Source: Streptomyces sp. NL15-2K (GTDB lineage: Bacteria; Actinomycetota; Actinomycetes; Streptomycetales; Streptomycetaceae). From it: a stretch of DNA of 64,000 nt. Below the pieces are notes generated by a model that was given only the letters and a program-made list of their open reading frames with translations, did no database searches and was not told the DNA's origin. Below, piece by piece: positions 16,093 through 24,907 of the stretch. The DNA lies in the NCBI RefSeq assembly GCF_030551255.1, contig NZ_CP130630.1, positions 6,243,501 to 6,307,500 on the forward strand. Reading direction: 5' to 3'. The first letter of the stretch is position 1, and each line of letters starts with the position of its first letter. The translations under genes and the position numbers were made by a program.

Positions 16093-16743
16093 ATGACTGT
16101 CGTCCACGCGGAGGACCTCGGGGTCCGTAACCGGCTCGCCGAGCTGGGGCTGTCCGTTGAGGCCATCGAGGACGCCCTGCGCCGGGCCGAGTCTGAGCGC
16201 AACTTCTGCACGCCCCTGGATCCGGTCTCGCTGCCCGGCAACATCTTCTGGGGCCGTACGATCCGCTTTCTGCGGGAGACCTACATTCGTGATGGGTGGA
16301 CCAGCGCCAGCCCCAGCAATGTTCCACTGCTCGTCGCACCCTCCGGTGACTTCGCGATCACGGCGTCCAGCGGCAGTTCTGAGACAGGGTATGCAGCACT
16401 AACGCCTGCCACTCGCTATCCGAAGGGCAACGCGGTGATGAAGCGGGTGGAGGCCAACCGGCAGTTGCTGCTGTTCGGCCAGGCAGAGCCTCAGCCCGAG
16501 CAGCAGGACGCTGGGGACGGCATTCCGACCTGGTTCCTGCTCTACCACCACTCGAAGACCGATCAGGGAACGCGGCTCCACGCGGAGCTGTCATTTCCGA
16601 ACGACACGGGCAACCGTGGCAAGATCAGCAGCTGGTACGAGCGGATCATCCTCCCCTGGATCGACTTCGAGGGCTTCGCTCCGTTCGTCGACGACGCCGA
16701 CGACCAGGGCGGCATCGACATCCCGATCGAACGCCTGTCCTGA
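16093..16743 (+). CDS. hypothetical protein paired with an ImmA/IrrE gene
   Basis: 216 residues, no signal peptide or membrane helix. It has an N-terminal helical part (VRNRLAELGLSVEAIEDALRRAE) and a mixed part with NIFWGRTIRFLRE, VPLLVAPSGDFAITASSG and IPTWFLLYHHSKTDQG, ending in an acidic stretch with SWYERIILPWIDF. I do not recognise the family. ATG at 16093 follows GAGAGG at 6 bases. It lies 35 bases before the XRE-ImmA/IrrE gene on the same strand, so the two probably act together. Confidence 0.75.
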   Translation: MTVVHAEDLGVRNRLAELGLSVEAIEDALRRAESERNFCTPLDPVSLPGNIFWGRTIRFLRETYIRDGWTSASPSNVPLLVAPSGDFAITASSGSSETGYAALTPATRYPKGNAVMKRVEANRQLLLFGQAEPQPEQQDAGDGIPTWFLLYHHSKTDQGTRLHAELSFPNDTGNRGKISSWYERIILPWIDFEGFAPFVDDADDQGGIDIPIERLS

Positions 16744-16778
16744 CCGCCCTGCCCAGACCTCTCCACTTGGCTCCTCCC

Positions 16779-17930
16779 ATGACCACCGCATCCCGGCTAG
16801 TCCTGGCGCGCAAGCGTCGAGGACTGACCGTCACCCGACTCGCTCAGGTTGCCGGCTTGACGCCGCGTCGGCTGTCCGACTTCGAGAACGGACGAGCCGT
16901 TCCTAGCCCGCCGTCGCTGGAGGCGATCGCGACGGCGCTGGAGTTCCCGCCTTCCTTCTTCAGCGCTGAGGAGGTCGCCGAGCTGACGGTCGACTCGGTG
17001 AGCTTCCGTGCCCTGAGCAAAATGACGGCTTCCCAGCGGGACATCGCCCTCAGCTCTGGGCGGCTGGCGCGTGTGCTGCAGGACTGGATCGGCGCACACT
17101 TCCGCCTGCCGGCTCCTGACATCCCGTCGTTGACCTCCTTCAGCCGCCTGGGCTCGGACGAGGAGCAGATCCCCCACCCAGGGGAGGCGGCGGGGACGGA
17201 CTGTCCCGCAGAGGAAGCTGCCGCACTGGTACGAGCCCGATGGGGGCTCGGAAACGCCCCGATCCCGAACGTGGTGCACCAGCTGGAGGCTCACGGTGTC
17301 CGCGTCTTCTCGCTCTCGCGGGACTGTGCGGAGGTCGATGCGTTCTCCTTCTGGGACCGAGGGATCCCGTTCGTGCTCCTGAGTACAGAGAAGACCGCAG
17401 AACGCGGACGCTTCGACGCGGCCCATGAACTCGGACACCTCGTCCTGCACGGCGAAGAACAGATGCCGCACGGCCCACAGGCTGAGGCCGAGGCGCACAG
17501 GTTTGCGGCCGCGTTCCTCATGCCGCACGCGGATGTTCTCGCCTACGCCCCCCGTGGGGCTAGCACTAGTTGGATCCTTCAGGCCAAGCGCCGCTGGAAA
17601 GTCGCCGCCATGGCTCTCGCTCATCGGTTGCACGAACTGGGCCTGACCACCGAGTGGCAGTACCGAACCCACTGCGTGGAACTCGGGCGCCTCGGCTACC
17701 GCAAGGCGGAGCCTCGGAGCGGAGTGGCCCGAGAAACCTCCCAAGTGCTGGGCAAGGTATTTACGGCCTTGCGCAACGAGGGAACGCGTCCGGTGGATGT
17801 GGCCCGAGAGCTGCATCTGCATCCCGCCGATCTCAACGATCTGTTCTTTGGGCTGATCGTCACTGCGCAGGATGGGGGTGGGCAGCGAAGAGGTACGGAT
17901 GAGCGGCCCAGGCTCTCTGTAGTGCGCTGA
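16779..17930 (+). CDS. XRE-ImmA/IrrE zinc metallopeptidase regulator
   Basis: 383 residues. The N-terminal helix-turn-helix (LVLARKRRGLTVTRLAQVAG, LSDFENGRAVPSPPS) is followed by a DUF955/IrrE-ImmA peptidase with HELGHLVLH (H216, E217, H220) and RFAAAFLMP. The C-terminal part has an additional helical region (LAHRLHELGLTTEWQYR). Such proteins cleave or regulate repressors in response to stress and are frequent next to toxins and phage-defence genes. ATG at 16779 is preferred; TTG at 16767 is possible, and neither has a strong binding site. The 3' end is 6 bases from that of the convergent SIR2 gene. Confidence 0.88.
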   Translation: MTTASRLVLARKRRGLTVTRLAQVAGLTPRRLSDFENGRAVPSPPSLEAIATALEFPPSFFSAEEVAELTVDSVSFRALSKMTASQRDIALSSGRLARVLQDWIGAHFRLPAPDIPSLTSFSRLGSDEEQIPHPGEAAGTDCPAEEAAALVRARWGLGNAPIPNVVHQLEAHGVRVFSLSRDCAEVDAFSFWDRGIPFVLLSTEKTAERGRFDAAHELGHLVLHGEEQMPHGPQAEAEAHRFAAAFLMPHADVLAYAPRGASTSWILQAKRRWKVAAMALAHRLHELGLTTEWQYRTHCVELGRLGYRKAEPRSGVARETSQVLGKVFTALRNEGTRPVDVARELHLHPADLNDLFFGLIVTAQDGGGQRRGTDERPRLSVVR

Positions 17931-17936
17931 GCTTCA

Positions 17937-19773
17937 CTACCACCGAGGGTTCTTGGCCTTCCACTCGGTGAGAGCCTCGTAGGCAGCTTGCGCACGTTGG
18001 AGATCACCTTGGAATGCCCCGCCCTGAAGTAGGGGCCAGGCAGGAGTCAGTTCCTGTTCAATGGCAGTGGCCAAGCCGTTCGTATAACCCCAGCTGGATT
18101 CGAGGAGGAACTCACCCGCCCACGGATAGGCCCTGAATCCGGATCCCAAGTCGAGAGCCATCATGGACGCGAGGAACTCGAACCTGTTGCAGGCGAACTC
18201 GTAGGCAGAGTCGTCGGGTTCGACCGGCCGCAGAGCCTCTCGTGCATCTTGCCGGAGCATGTGACTCTGTGGGTACAGGTAGGTGGTTCCCGTGTCTGCC
18301 TTGAATATCTCATTGATGAGCTCGTGGCTCAGCACTCTGCCAGGGTTGAGGTAGACGGCCGCCTGCTCGGGCTCCCTGTCTCCGAACACCGGCGTCCACG
18401 CCGGCTGCGTCAGAAGATGTGCGATGTTCTCTTCACGGCGAGCCAGGACGAAGGCAACTCCCATGGTCCAGGTGGCCAGTAGAGCCGGATAGTGCCGCAG
18501 GGCTTCCAGCGCGTCGTTGAACGAGCCGGAGAAGCTATTGCGGATGCGGGCCAGCCGGTCCCGTGCCCGGAGCCAGATCCCGTCGTGCCTGCCGTCATCG
18601 TGGAAGGCGCCGTTGGCCAGCAGATGCAGCAGGATGTCGCTGTCCGCTCGATACTCTCCGAGCCTGTCCCTGTACTTCACGCCGCCGAGCGGGCGACGCT
18701 CGAAGGTTGAGTTGCCGACGATCTGAGTGACGGCTTGGTCTACGAGATCGAAGACCTCGATGCGGCGTACCGGGTCGGCGAGCGACCGCTTGAGACGTAC
18801 GACAGCCATGTCCCGGCTGATGGGTGGAGTGGACATGTGGTCGAGTGCTTCGAGCCGCCGTAGCAAGTCCGTGAACAGTTCGTCCGCGGTCATGCCTTGG
18901 ATGATCGCGGCTGAGTGCTGTGCCGTCAGCCCTTGGGCTGCGCTGCCCAGAGCCCCGTACTGGGACCAGAACATCGGGTACCGGCGCGAGCGCGTTCCTT
19001 GCACAGCACGCACGAGTGCCTTGTCCCAGTCGGCCGACCAACCGCACACGATCAGTCCGTACTCGTCCAGGATCCGATCCAGTAGATGCTGCTGTTTTTC
19101 CGGATAGGTGCCGAGCTCGTCCACAGTGTTGCGCTGGTCGAGATCTGCGTAGTCGCCATGCAGTTTGATGATCGTGACCGAGCTGTGCACCAGCGGCTTG
19201 ATGGCCTCCGCCTGGTCTGGCCTGTGGACGACTTGCGGGGAGATCCCCACTTCTTGTAGCGCATGCTCCATGAGCCGGTCGAAGTTCGTGGTCAGGATGA
19301 CCCGGATACTGCCGCGCTTGACGAGCTGCGATCGCGCGGTGTGCAGCAGTAGGCAGCTTGCCGCTGCCTCCCTCATCGCCCTTCTCAGGCTCGAAGTAGC
19401 CAGCGAGCTGAGCCTGCCGGGCGGCGGGGGTCGGGGCGACAGCGGCCAAGAGCCCGGAGTAGCTCAGGGACTCTCCGAATTTCTCCTGCCACCAGCCCTC
19501 CGGATCCTCAGCAGCAGAGTGGGCCGCGTCTGGGTCCTGAGGGTCATGCGCCGCAGCGACCTTGCCGACGAGGTCCTGGACGATTCCCCAGCCCGTCTTC
19601 ACGCCGGAGGCGAGTGAAACACCGGAGCCCAGCAGGAGCGCGTATACCCCTGGGCTGGCATGGACGTTGAGTGACAGCGCCACTGCTGGATCCATAGCCG
19701 TTCCAGCGGGCACTGGAAGCGGAGCCCCGGCGGATGCTCCGTCTGCTGATGTCCCATCAGGTGCCATGATCAT
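17937..19773 (-). pseudogene. SIR2-domain protein, interrupted by a +1 frameshift
   Basis: The two halves lie in different frames. The N-part (from 19773 or 19767) has the NAD-binding LLGSGVSLASGVKTGWG and reaches KLPTAAHRAIA. The C-part continues LVKRGSIRVILTTNFDRLME, then IIKLHGDY and LIVCGWSADWDKALVRA, which are the remaining SIR2 motifs, plus about 300 residues of a helical C-terminal domain. One extra base near 19326 (the G in GCAGCTCG) explains the switch. Intact SIR2 proteins of this type deplete NAD during phage infection. GAGGAG precedes the start. It may be a true mutation or a sequence error; without the shift the protein would be about 610 residues. Confidence 0.8.
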
Positions 19774-20219
19774 GCGCTCCTCGTTGCTGAGCAAGCGGCA
19801 CCTCGGTCGACGGTGCCGTCACCCTGGCCGCACCCTACTCCAATTTCGTCAGGGCGACGATAACTGTCCTGCGGGACTGGCGTTGGTGCAGTGGGGCGCG
19901 TGGTGCCCGTTCGGGGGCGCGCATGGATACGGAGGGCGATTGCCTCACGGGCCGGCGGTGTGAATGTCGGGGTGAGGGTGCCGGCTGTCGGCCGGCGCGC
20001 ACATCCTCGGGCTCGACTGGCGAGCTCAATATTTGCGCAAGCGATTTACCGCTCTTCGGCTCGAGTGTGGCGCGGATCACTCGAAATGCATCTCGCGATC
20101 TGAGATGGCTCGACCTTGCGGTGTTCGATTTGCCGCGGAAAGCCCTCTGGGTGACTCTTCAGCCTCGACTTAGAGCACGCGGAGGGCGCGACACCCTCGA
20201 ATTGGTCTAGACAACCAAC
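19774..20219. other. gene-free stretch between the SIR2 gene and tRNA-Gly
   Basis: About 450 bases, lower in GC than the flanks from 20010 to 20210. No supported ORF, no clear RNA and no copy of the tRNA 3' end. It should hold the SIR2 promoter next to 19774. Confidence 0.5.
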
Positions 20220-20246
20220 AAACCCCAGGCCGCTGACCTGGGGTTT
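20220..20246. terminator. terminator downstream of tRNA-Gly
   Basis: AAACCCCAGG, seven bases, CCTGGGGTTT: a perfect 10-bp stem five bases beyond the CCA end of the tRNA, followed by TCTCT on the plus strand. Confidence 0.8.
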
Positions 20247-20251
20247 CTCTC

Positions 20252-20325
20252 TGGAGCGGGTGACGAGAATCGAACTCGCGCTCTCAGCTTGGGAAGCTGA
20301 TGTTCTACCATTAAACTACACCCGC
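20252..20325 (-). tRNA. tRNA-Gly (anticodon CCC)
   Basis: A full cloverleaf: acceptor GCGGGTG/CACCCGC, D arm with GTTTAATGGTAGAAC, anticodon stem TCAGC/GCTGA with loop TTCCCAA, and T arm CGAGTTCGATTCTCG. The discriminator is T and CCA is encoded. Positions 34-36 read CCC. Its 3' end faces the accessory region, but no integrase is adjacent. Confidence 0.95.
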
Positions 20326-20599
20326 GTAAGACGCCGGTCGGGACCGGTGTCGGAACGCGTCGTTACTTTACCTCATGTCGGGCCCCCGGTGCTGAAGCCG
20401 TGGGGCCCGAGGACGTTTGAGGTCGGGTGACCGGGCTGCGGGGGGCGGGAGTTGGGGCGTACGGTGGAGGGGTGGGAGAGGGTCCGGGTGGGTCGGGGTG
20501 CCGCCTGGAGAGTCGTTCCTTTGATCCCGTAATGTGGCATTTGTCGTCAGGCAAGCAGCAGCCAGACGCGGCTCTTGGGGAAGGGACTTAAGCGACTTG

Positions 20600-20758
20600 A
20601 TGGAGCGCACCGTCGTCCGTTGTGCCGAGGGGCACGTGTTCAGCACCGCTTCGTTCCCGATGCAGCAGGCCGAGCGGCTCGGCCCCGGTCGGCTCGTCCG
20701 ATGTCCACGGTGTGCCCGGCTCCGCAGTGTGGTGCCGGTGAGCCTGGAGAAGCGGTAA
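20600..20758 (+). CDS. small zinc-ribbon-like protein
   Basis: 52 residues: [14 protein letters not shown] and [12 protein letters not shown] provide one Cys-x3-His-like half and a CPRC half, consistent with a small zinc-binding ribbon. ATG at 20600 is weakly supported by GGAAGGG 14 bases upstream; TTG at 20597 is possible. Function unknown. Confidence 0.6.
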   Translation: MERTVVRCAEGHVFSTASFPMQQAERLGPGRLVRCPRCARLRSVVPVSLEKR

Positions 20759-20840
20759 GGGAGCGGGCAGCAGTAGGAGCAGCACAGGCGCGCGGTCGTC
20801 CGATGGTGGTCGGTCCGCGCGCCTTGCGTATCCTCGGGGC

Positions 20841-21416
20841 GTGCTTCTCTCAGACAAGGACATCCGGGCCGAGATCGACGCCGGGCGTGTGCGGATCGAT
20901 CCCTACGACGAATCCATGGTGCAGCCGTCCAGCGTCGATGTACGGCTTGATCGGTATTTTCGGGTGTTCGAGAATCACCGGTACCCCCACATCGATCCGT
21001 CCGTCGAGCAGGTGGATCTGACCCGGCTCGTGGAGCCGGAGGGGGACGAGCCGTTCATCCTGCATCCCGGGGAGTTCGTCCTCGCCAGTACCTACGAGGT
21101 GATTACTCTTCCCGATGATCTTGCCTCGCGGCTGGAAGGCAAGAGTTCGCTCGGGCGGCTCGGGCTCGTCACCCACTCCACCGCCGGTTTCATCGATCCC
21201 GGGTTCTCCGGGCATGTGACGCTCGAGCTGTCCAACCTCGCCACCCTGCCCATCAAGCTCTGGCCCGGCATGAAGATCGGGCAGCTGTGCATGTTCCGGC
21301 TCAGTTCGCCGGCCGAGCACCCGTACGGCAGCGAGCGGTACGGGTCCCGGTACCAGGGGCAGCGGGGGCCCACCGCCTCCCGGTCCTTCCTCAATTTCCA
21401 TCGGACCCAGGTGTGA
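20841..21416 (+). CDS. dcd: dCTP deaminase
   Basis: 191 residues, normal length. It converts dCTP to dUTP (or dUMP in bifunctional forms) for thymidylate synthesis. Family blocks are [65 protein letters not shown] (with the catalytic Glu) and the C-terminal lid [14 protein letters not shown] at 20841. A phosphoribosyltransferase gene follows after 19 bases, suggesting a nucleotide-metabolism operon. Confidence 0.95.
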   Translation: MLLSDKDIRAEIDAGRVRIDPYDESMVQPSSVDVRLDRYFRVFENHRYPHIDPSVEQVDLTRLVEPEGDEPFILHPGEFVLASTYEVITLPDDLASRLEGKSSLGRLGLVTHSTAGFIDPGFSGHVTLELSNLATLPIKLWPGMKIGQLCMFRLSSPAEHPYGSERYGSRYQGQRGPTASRSFLNFHRTQV

Positions 21417-21435
21417 CGGACGGGGAGTCGGCGAC

Positions 21436-21933
21436 ATGAGTGACATACGAGAGAACCTGACCTACGAGGCTTTCGGCGTCGCCGTGCGCGAGCTCGCGCA
21501 GGCCGTCGCCGACGACGGCTACGAGCCCGACGTCGTGCTCTCCATCGCCCGTGGCGGTGTCTTCGTGGCCGGTGGGCTCGCCTACGCCCTCGACTGCAAG
21601 AACCTCCACCTGGTGAACGTGGAGTTCTATACGGGGGTGGGGACGACCCTCGAGATGCCCGTCATGCTCGCTCCCGTCCCCAACGTCATCGACTTCACCG
21701 ACAAGAAGGTGCTGATCGCTGACGACGTCGCCGATACCGGCAGGACGCTCAAGCTCGTGCGCGACTTCTGCCTCGACGCCGTCGCCGAAGTGCGTAGCGC
21801 CGTGATCTACGAGAAGTCGCAGTCGCTCGTGAAGTGCGAGTACGTGTGGAAGCGGACGGATGAGTGGATCAACTTCCCGTGGTCCGTCCAGCCGCCCGTG
21901 GTCCGGCGCGCCGGGCAGGTCCTCGACGCCTGA
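21436..21933 (+). CDS. phosphoribosyltransferase
   Basis: 165 residues. The PRPP-binding loop VLIADDVADTGRTL is clear, and the N-terminal VVLSIARGGVFVAGGLAYAL fits the type I fold. The hood region is most like bacterial xanthine/hypoxanthine-type enzymes, but the base cannot be assigned. It follows dcd closely. Its stop lies in the first copy of a 13-bp tandem repeat. Confidence 0.88.
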   Translation: MSDIRENLTYEAFGVAVRELAQAVADDGYEPDVVLSIARGGVFVAGGLAYALDCKNLHLVNVEFYTGVGTTLEMPVMLAPVPNVIDFTDKKVLIADDVADTGRTLKLVRDFCLDAVAEVRSAVIYEKSQSLVKCEYVWKRTDEWINFPWSVQPPVVRRAGQVLDA

Positions 21934-22001
21934 CAGCACAGCCTGCCCGGCCTGACAGCACGGCCTGACAGCACGGCCTGACAGCACGGCCTGACAGCAC
22001 C
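21928..22001. repeat. 13-bp tandem repeat after the phosphoribosyltransferase
   Basis: Five copies of GCCTGACAGCACG (first separated from the other four by nine bases). Copy 1 includes the stop codon of the gene, and each copy supplies a TGA in the same relative place. Confidence 0.8.
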
Positions 22002-22029
22002 GCCTGCCCGGCTTGACGGTCACAGCAGC

Positions 22030-22060
22030 AAGGGCTCCCGGCCTCGCGCCGGGAGCCCTT
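22030..22060. terminator. bidirectional terminator
   Basis: AAGGGCTCCCGGC, five bases, GCCGGGAGCCCTT: a perfect 13-bp stem between two convergent genes. Confidence 0.9.
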
Positions 22061-22096
22061 CTCGTCGTACGTCTCGTACTACAGCGACGCAAACGC

Positions 22097-23011
22097 CTAG
22101 AACGTGCCCAGCTTCACGATCGACAGCAGCGCGATCAGCTGGATCGCCGCCGCGCCCAGCGCCTTCGGCCACGGCAGGTCGTGGGAGCGGCTGACCATGA
22201 GGGTCAGCAGGGCGCCGCCCGCCACCCAGGTCGCCCAGCCCAGGAGCTGGACGAAGCTCGCGTCGCCGCCGAAGAACATCGCGACGACCAGGCGAGGGGC
22301 GTCCGTGAGGGACATGATCAGCATGGAGAGGCCGACCGTGGGCTGCCAGGCGCCGTCGCCGCCGAGCTGGCGGGCCAGGGTGTGGGTGACCACGCCCAGG
22401 ACGAAGGAGCTCAGCACCATCGCGACGGCGGTGACCAGGACGATGGGCACCGCGTTCGAGAGTGTGGCGTTTATCGCATCCTCGCGGGCGCCGTCGAAGC
22501 CGAAGACCGCGAGCAGGCCGTAGAAGAAGGTCACGATGAGGGCCGGGCCCCACATCGCGTAGTCCCGCATCTGGAGGAAGGTCTGGTTGGGGGAGAGGAT
22601 CACTCCCCGCAGCAGCGGCTTCCAGTGCAGGCGGGGGCCGACCGGGGCCGCGGGAGCCGAGCCCGCGCGGTAGGTCCCGCCCTGGTTGTAGGGGTCCTCG
22701 CCGACGGTGAACGCCTGGGTGTGGCCAGGGTTGTTGGCGGCGTACGGGTCCGGGCCGCCCTGCTGCGGGTACGGGGCGCCGTCGCCGAAGTACTCCGGCT
22801 CGTCGTAGCCGCCGGCCTGGCCGCCGGGCCCGGGGCCGTACTGCTGCTGCCCTGGGTACGGCTGCGGCGCCGGGGGGTAGCCGCCGTACGACGGTCCCGG
22901 ACCGGGTCCCGGTCCCGGTCCCTGGGGCGCCTGTTGCCCGTACGGAGGTTGTTGCGGTCGCGCGTGAGGAGCGCCGTTGGTCCGGCCGCGTCCGATCCTG
23001 AATCCAGCCAC
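22097..23011 (-). CDS. Yip1-domain membrane protein
   Basis: 304 residues. The first about 145 are cytoplasmic-looking, rich in Gly, Pro, Gln and Tyr. The rest has five or six hydrophobic helices typical of Yip1-family proteins (WKPLLRGVILSPNQTFLQM just before the first). GTG at 23011 gives the frequent streptomycete start VAGFRIGRGR; longer readings lack support. Function unknown, probably membrane organisation. Confidence 0.82.
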   Translation of the reverse strand: MAGFRIGRGRTNGAPHARPQQPPYGQQAPQGPGPGPGPGPSYGGYPPAPQPYPGQQQYGPGPGGQAGGYDEPEYFGDGAPYPQQGGPDPYAANNPGHTQAFTVGEDPYNQGGTYRAGSAPAAPVGPRLHWKPLLRGVILSPNQTFLQMRDYAMWGPALIVTFFYGLLAVFGFDGAREDAINATLSNAVPIVLVTAVAMVLSSFVLGVVTHTLARQLGGDGAWQPTVGLSMLIMSLTDAPRLVVAMFFGGDASFVQLLGWATWVAGGALLTLMVSRSHDLPWPKALGAAAIQLIALLSIVKLGTF

Positions 23012-23156
23012 GCCTTCGAACGTACCTGGTCCCGGAGAGTGACGTGCCGGGCCCGACGGATCGGGCCCGGCTTTGCGGCCGAGCTGTGACATCCCCTAAG
23101 GGAAGGGGCGGGGGAGCCGGGGGGACGGCTCAGGGGTGCGCCGTACGGGAGAGGCC

Positions 23157-23203
23157 TTGACGGTCTGCGTGGTCTGCGTGGTCTGCGTGGCCTGCCTGGC
23201 ACG
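23157..23203. repeat. 10-bp tandem repeat in the gap before the methyltransferase
   Basis: Three to four copies of TCTGCGTGGT with decay at the end (GCCTGCCTGG). It lies in a 270-base gap without a supported gene. Confidence 0.7.
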
Positions 23204-23282
23204 CCTGTTCGTCGTCAGCCTGTGAGGTTGGCGCCGAACGCGCCGTACGTGCGCGCCTGAGGGTGCGGGCGCCGGTGGGAGC

Positions 23283-24146
23283 TCATGGGCCCGTTCCGCT
23301 GGCCCCGTTCCGCGTCGCGGTGACCGCCACCGTCGTGTACGGCATCGTGAAGGTGCCGCCCATCGCGTCGACGGCCGCGCCGACGCCCTCCAGCACCTGC
23401 GCCAGCCGGTCCGGCGGGACGCGGGTGAAGGCGCCCTGGGTGGGCATCTGGTCGAACTCGTCGCGGGTGTAGGTGTGCTCCCAGTCGTATCGCCACTGCT
23501 CCGGTTCGCCGAACCCGCCGGCCTTCCGGATGCCGTCGGCGGCCTTGTCGAACAGGGTCTGGGACGTGGCGAGGGCGGGCCTCGTCAGCGCCGACCGGAA
23601 GTCGAACGGCGCGTCGGGCAGGACGCGTTCGCAGAGGTCGGCGACGGCTTGCGCGAGGCGGGGCGGTAGTTGGAAGACGTGCCAGAAGGGTGCCAGCCGC
23701 CCGCCCGGCCGCAGCACCCGCGCGGCCTTGGCCGCGCCCGCGACCGGGTCGATCCAGTGCCAGGCCGTCCCGGCGACGACCGCGTCGAACTCCCGGCCGG
23801 CCGGGTCCCACTCCTCGAAACGTGCCACGTCGACGTCGACGCCGAGCCGCCGTGCGAGCTCGGCCATCCGCGCGTCGGGTTCGACGCCGAGGACGCGGCC
23901 GCCGGCCGCCAGGAACTGCCGGGCGGCGATGCCGGTGCCGCAGCCGACGTCGAGGATGTCCGGTTCAGGGGGCCCGGGGACGCTCTCGGTGATCCGGCTC
24001 ACCAGGGCGTCGGGGTAGCGGAGGCGGGCGCGGTCGTAGCGTTCGGCGTCCGTGCCGAAGGACTCGGCGATCAGGCGGGCCTGGTGGGGCTGGTGGGCCT
24101 GGGGCTGGTGGGGCTGATCCGGGGGCGGCGGCAGCGGAGTGGGCAT
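23283..24146 (-). CDS. SAM-dependent methyltransferase
   Basis: 287 residues, class I fold. Motif I is ILDVGCGTGIAARQFL, followed by VLGVEPDARMAELAR, FDAVVAGTAWHWID and LRPGGRLAPFWH. The N-terminus is Pro/Gln/His-rich (PHQPQAHQPHQ). The substrate is unknown. ATG at 24146 sits in a degenerate copy of the operator repeat shared with the divergent TetR gene, so it is probably repressed by that TetR. Confidence 0.88.
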   Translation of the reverse strand: MPTPLPPPPDQPHQPQAHQPHQARLIAESFGTDAERYDRARLRYPDALVSRITESVPGPPEPDILDVGCGTGIAARQFLAAGGRVLGVEPDARMAELARRLGVDVDVARFEEWDPAGREFDAVVAGTAWHWIDPVAGAAKAARVLRPGGRLAPFWHVFQLPPRLAQAVADLCERVLPDAPFDFRSALTRPALATSQTLFDKAADGIRKAGGFGEPEQWRYDWEHTYTRDEFDQMPTQGAFTRVPPDRLAQVLEGVGAAVDAMGGTFTMPYTTVAVTATRNGASGTGP

Positions 24147-24271
24147 GCGCCCACTATGAACGGGCGCTCGCCCACTCGTCAATACTGGGCGTACGCCCAT
24201 TCGTCGCTCTGGGCGCACGTCCACTCGGCAGTCTGGGCGTACGCCCACTCGTCGCTATTGGGCGCACGCCA
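24141..24271. promoter_or_regulatory. array of palindromic operators between methyltransferase and tetR
   Basis: Five tandem 24-25 bp units, each starting with a GGGCGNNCGCCC-type palindrome (starts 24162, 24187, 24211, 24235, 24260; the third and fifth are imperfect), linked by ACTCGTCG-like spacers. A sixth, GGGCATGCGCCC at 24141-24152, covers the methyltransferase start codon. Spacing of about 24.5 bp would alternate faces of the helix slightly. The obvious ligand is the adjacent TetR protein. Confidence 0.8.
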
Positions 24272-24293
24272 CTCGCGAAGGGAGACGCGCGGT

Positions 24294-24902
24294 ATGCCGA
24301 CAGGGGTGGCCATGCGCGACGCGCGCCGGCAGTTGTTCGACGCGGCCGAGCGGATCCTGCTCCGCGACGGCCCGCACGCGCTCACCAGCCGGGCGGTCAC
24401 CACGGAGGCGGGCTGCGCCAAGGGCGTCCTGCACCGGCACTTCGCCGACTTCGACGCCTTCCTCGCGGAGCTCGTGCTGGACCGCATCGCCCGGCTGGAC
24501 GGCCAGTCCGCGGCCCTGCGCGCGGCGGCCGGCACCCGCACCGTCCCCGCCAACCTCGCCGCCGCGCTGACGGAACTGTTCGACGCGGTCGCCGTGTCGA
24601 TCGTCGGCCTCGTCATCTTCCGGGACGACCTGCGCACCCGGCTGCGCACGGCCGGCTCGACCGGCGTGCCGCTGCTGACGGAGGCCACGGCCATGGTCGC
24701 GTCGTACCTCACCGCCGAACGCGATCTCGGCCGTGTCGCACCCGACGCCGACGTCGAGACACTCGCCCCGACCCTGATCGGAGCCGTGCACCTGCTGTTC
24801 GCCGACCGGGGGAGGGCGAACAGGGGGAGTGGTGCGCCGGAGACGGGGGCTGTGCGCAAGGTCGTGCTTACGGTTGTCGGGGGTGTGGTGCGAGGGACGT
24901 AG
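24294..24902 (+). CDS. TetR-family regulator
   Basis: 202 residues. The N-terminal HTH RQLFDAAERILLRDGPHALTSRAVTTEAGCAKGVLHRHFADFDAFL is typical. The C-terminal ligand domain is helical (TELFDAVAVSIVGLVIFRDDL, LAPTLIGAVHLLFADRG). GGGAG precedes ATG 24294. It faces a methyltransferase gene across an operator array. Confidence 0.9.
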   Translation: MPTGVAMRDARRQLFDAAERILLRDGPHALTSRAVTTEAGCAKGVLHRHFADFDAFLAELVLDRIARLDGQSAALRAAAGTRTVPANLAAALTELFDAVAVSIVGLVIFRDDLRTRLRTAGSTGVPLLTEATAMVASYLTAERDLGRVAPDADVETLAPTLIGAVHLLFADRGRANRGSGAPETGAVRKVVLTVVGGVVRGT

Positions 24903-24907
24903 AAGCG

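Noticed and set aside
20252..20325. tRNA-Gly as attachment site of the 8.8-15.9 kb element
   Set aside because: The integrase is over 4 kb away and no copy of the tRNA 3' end was found on the left side.
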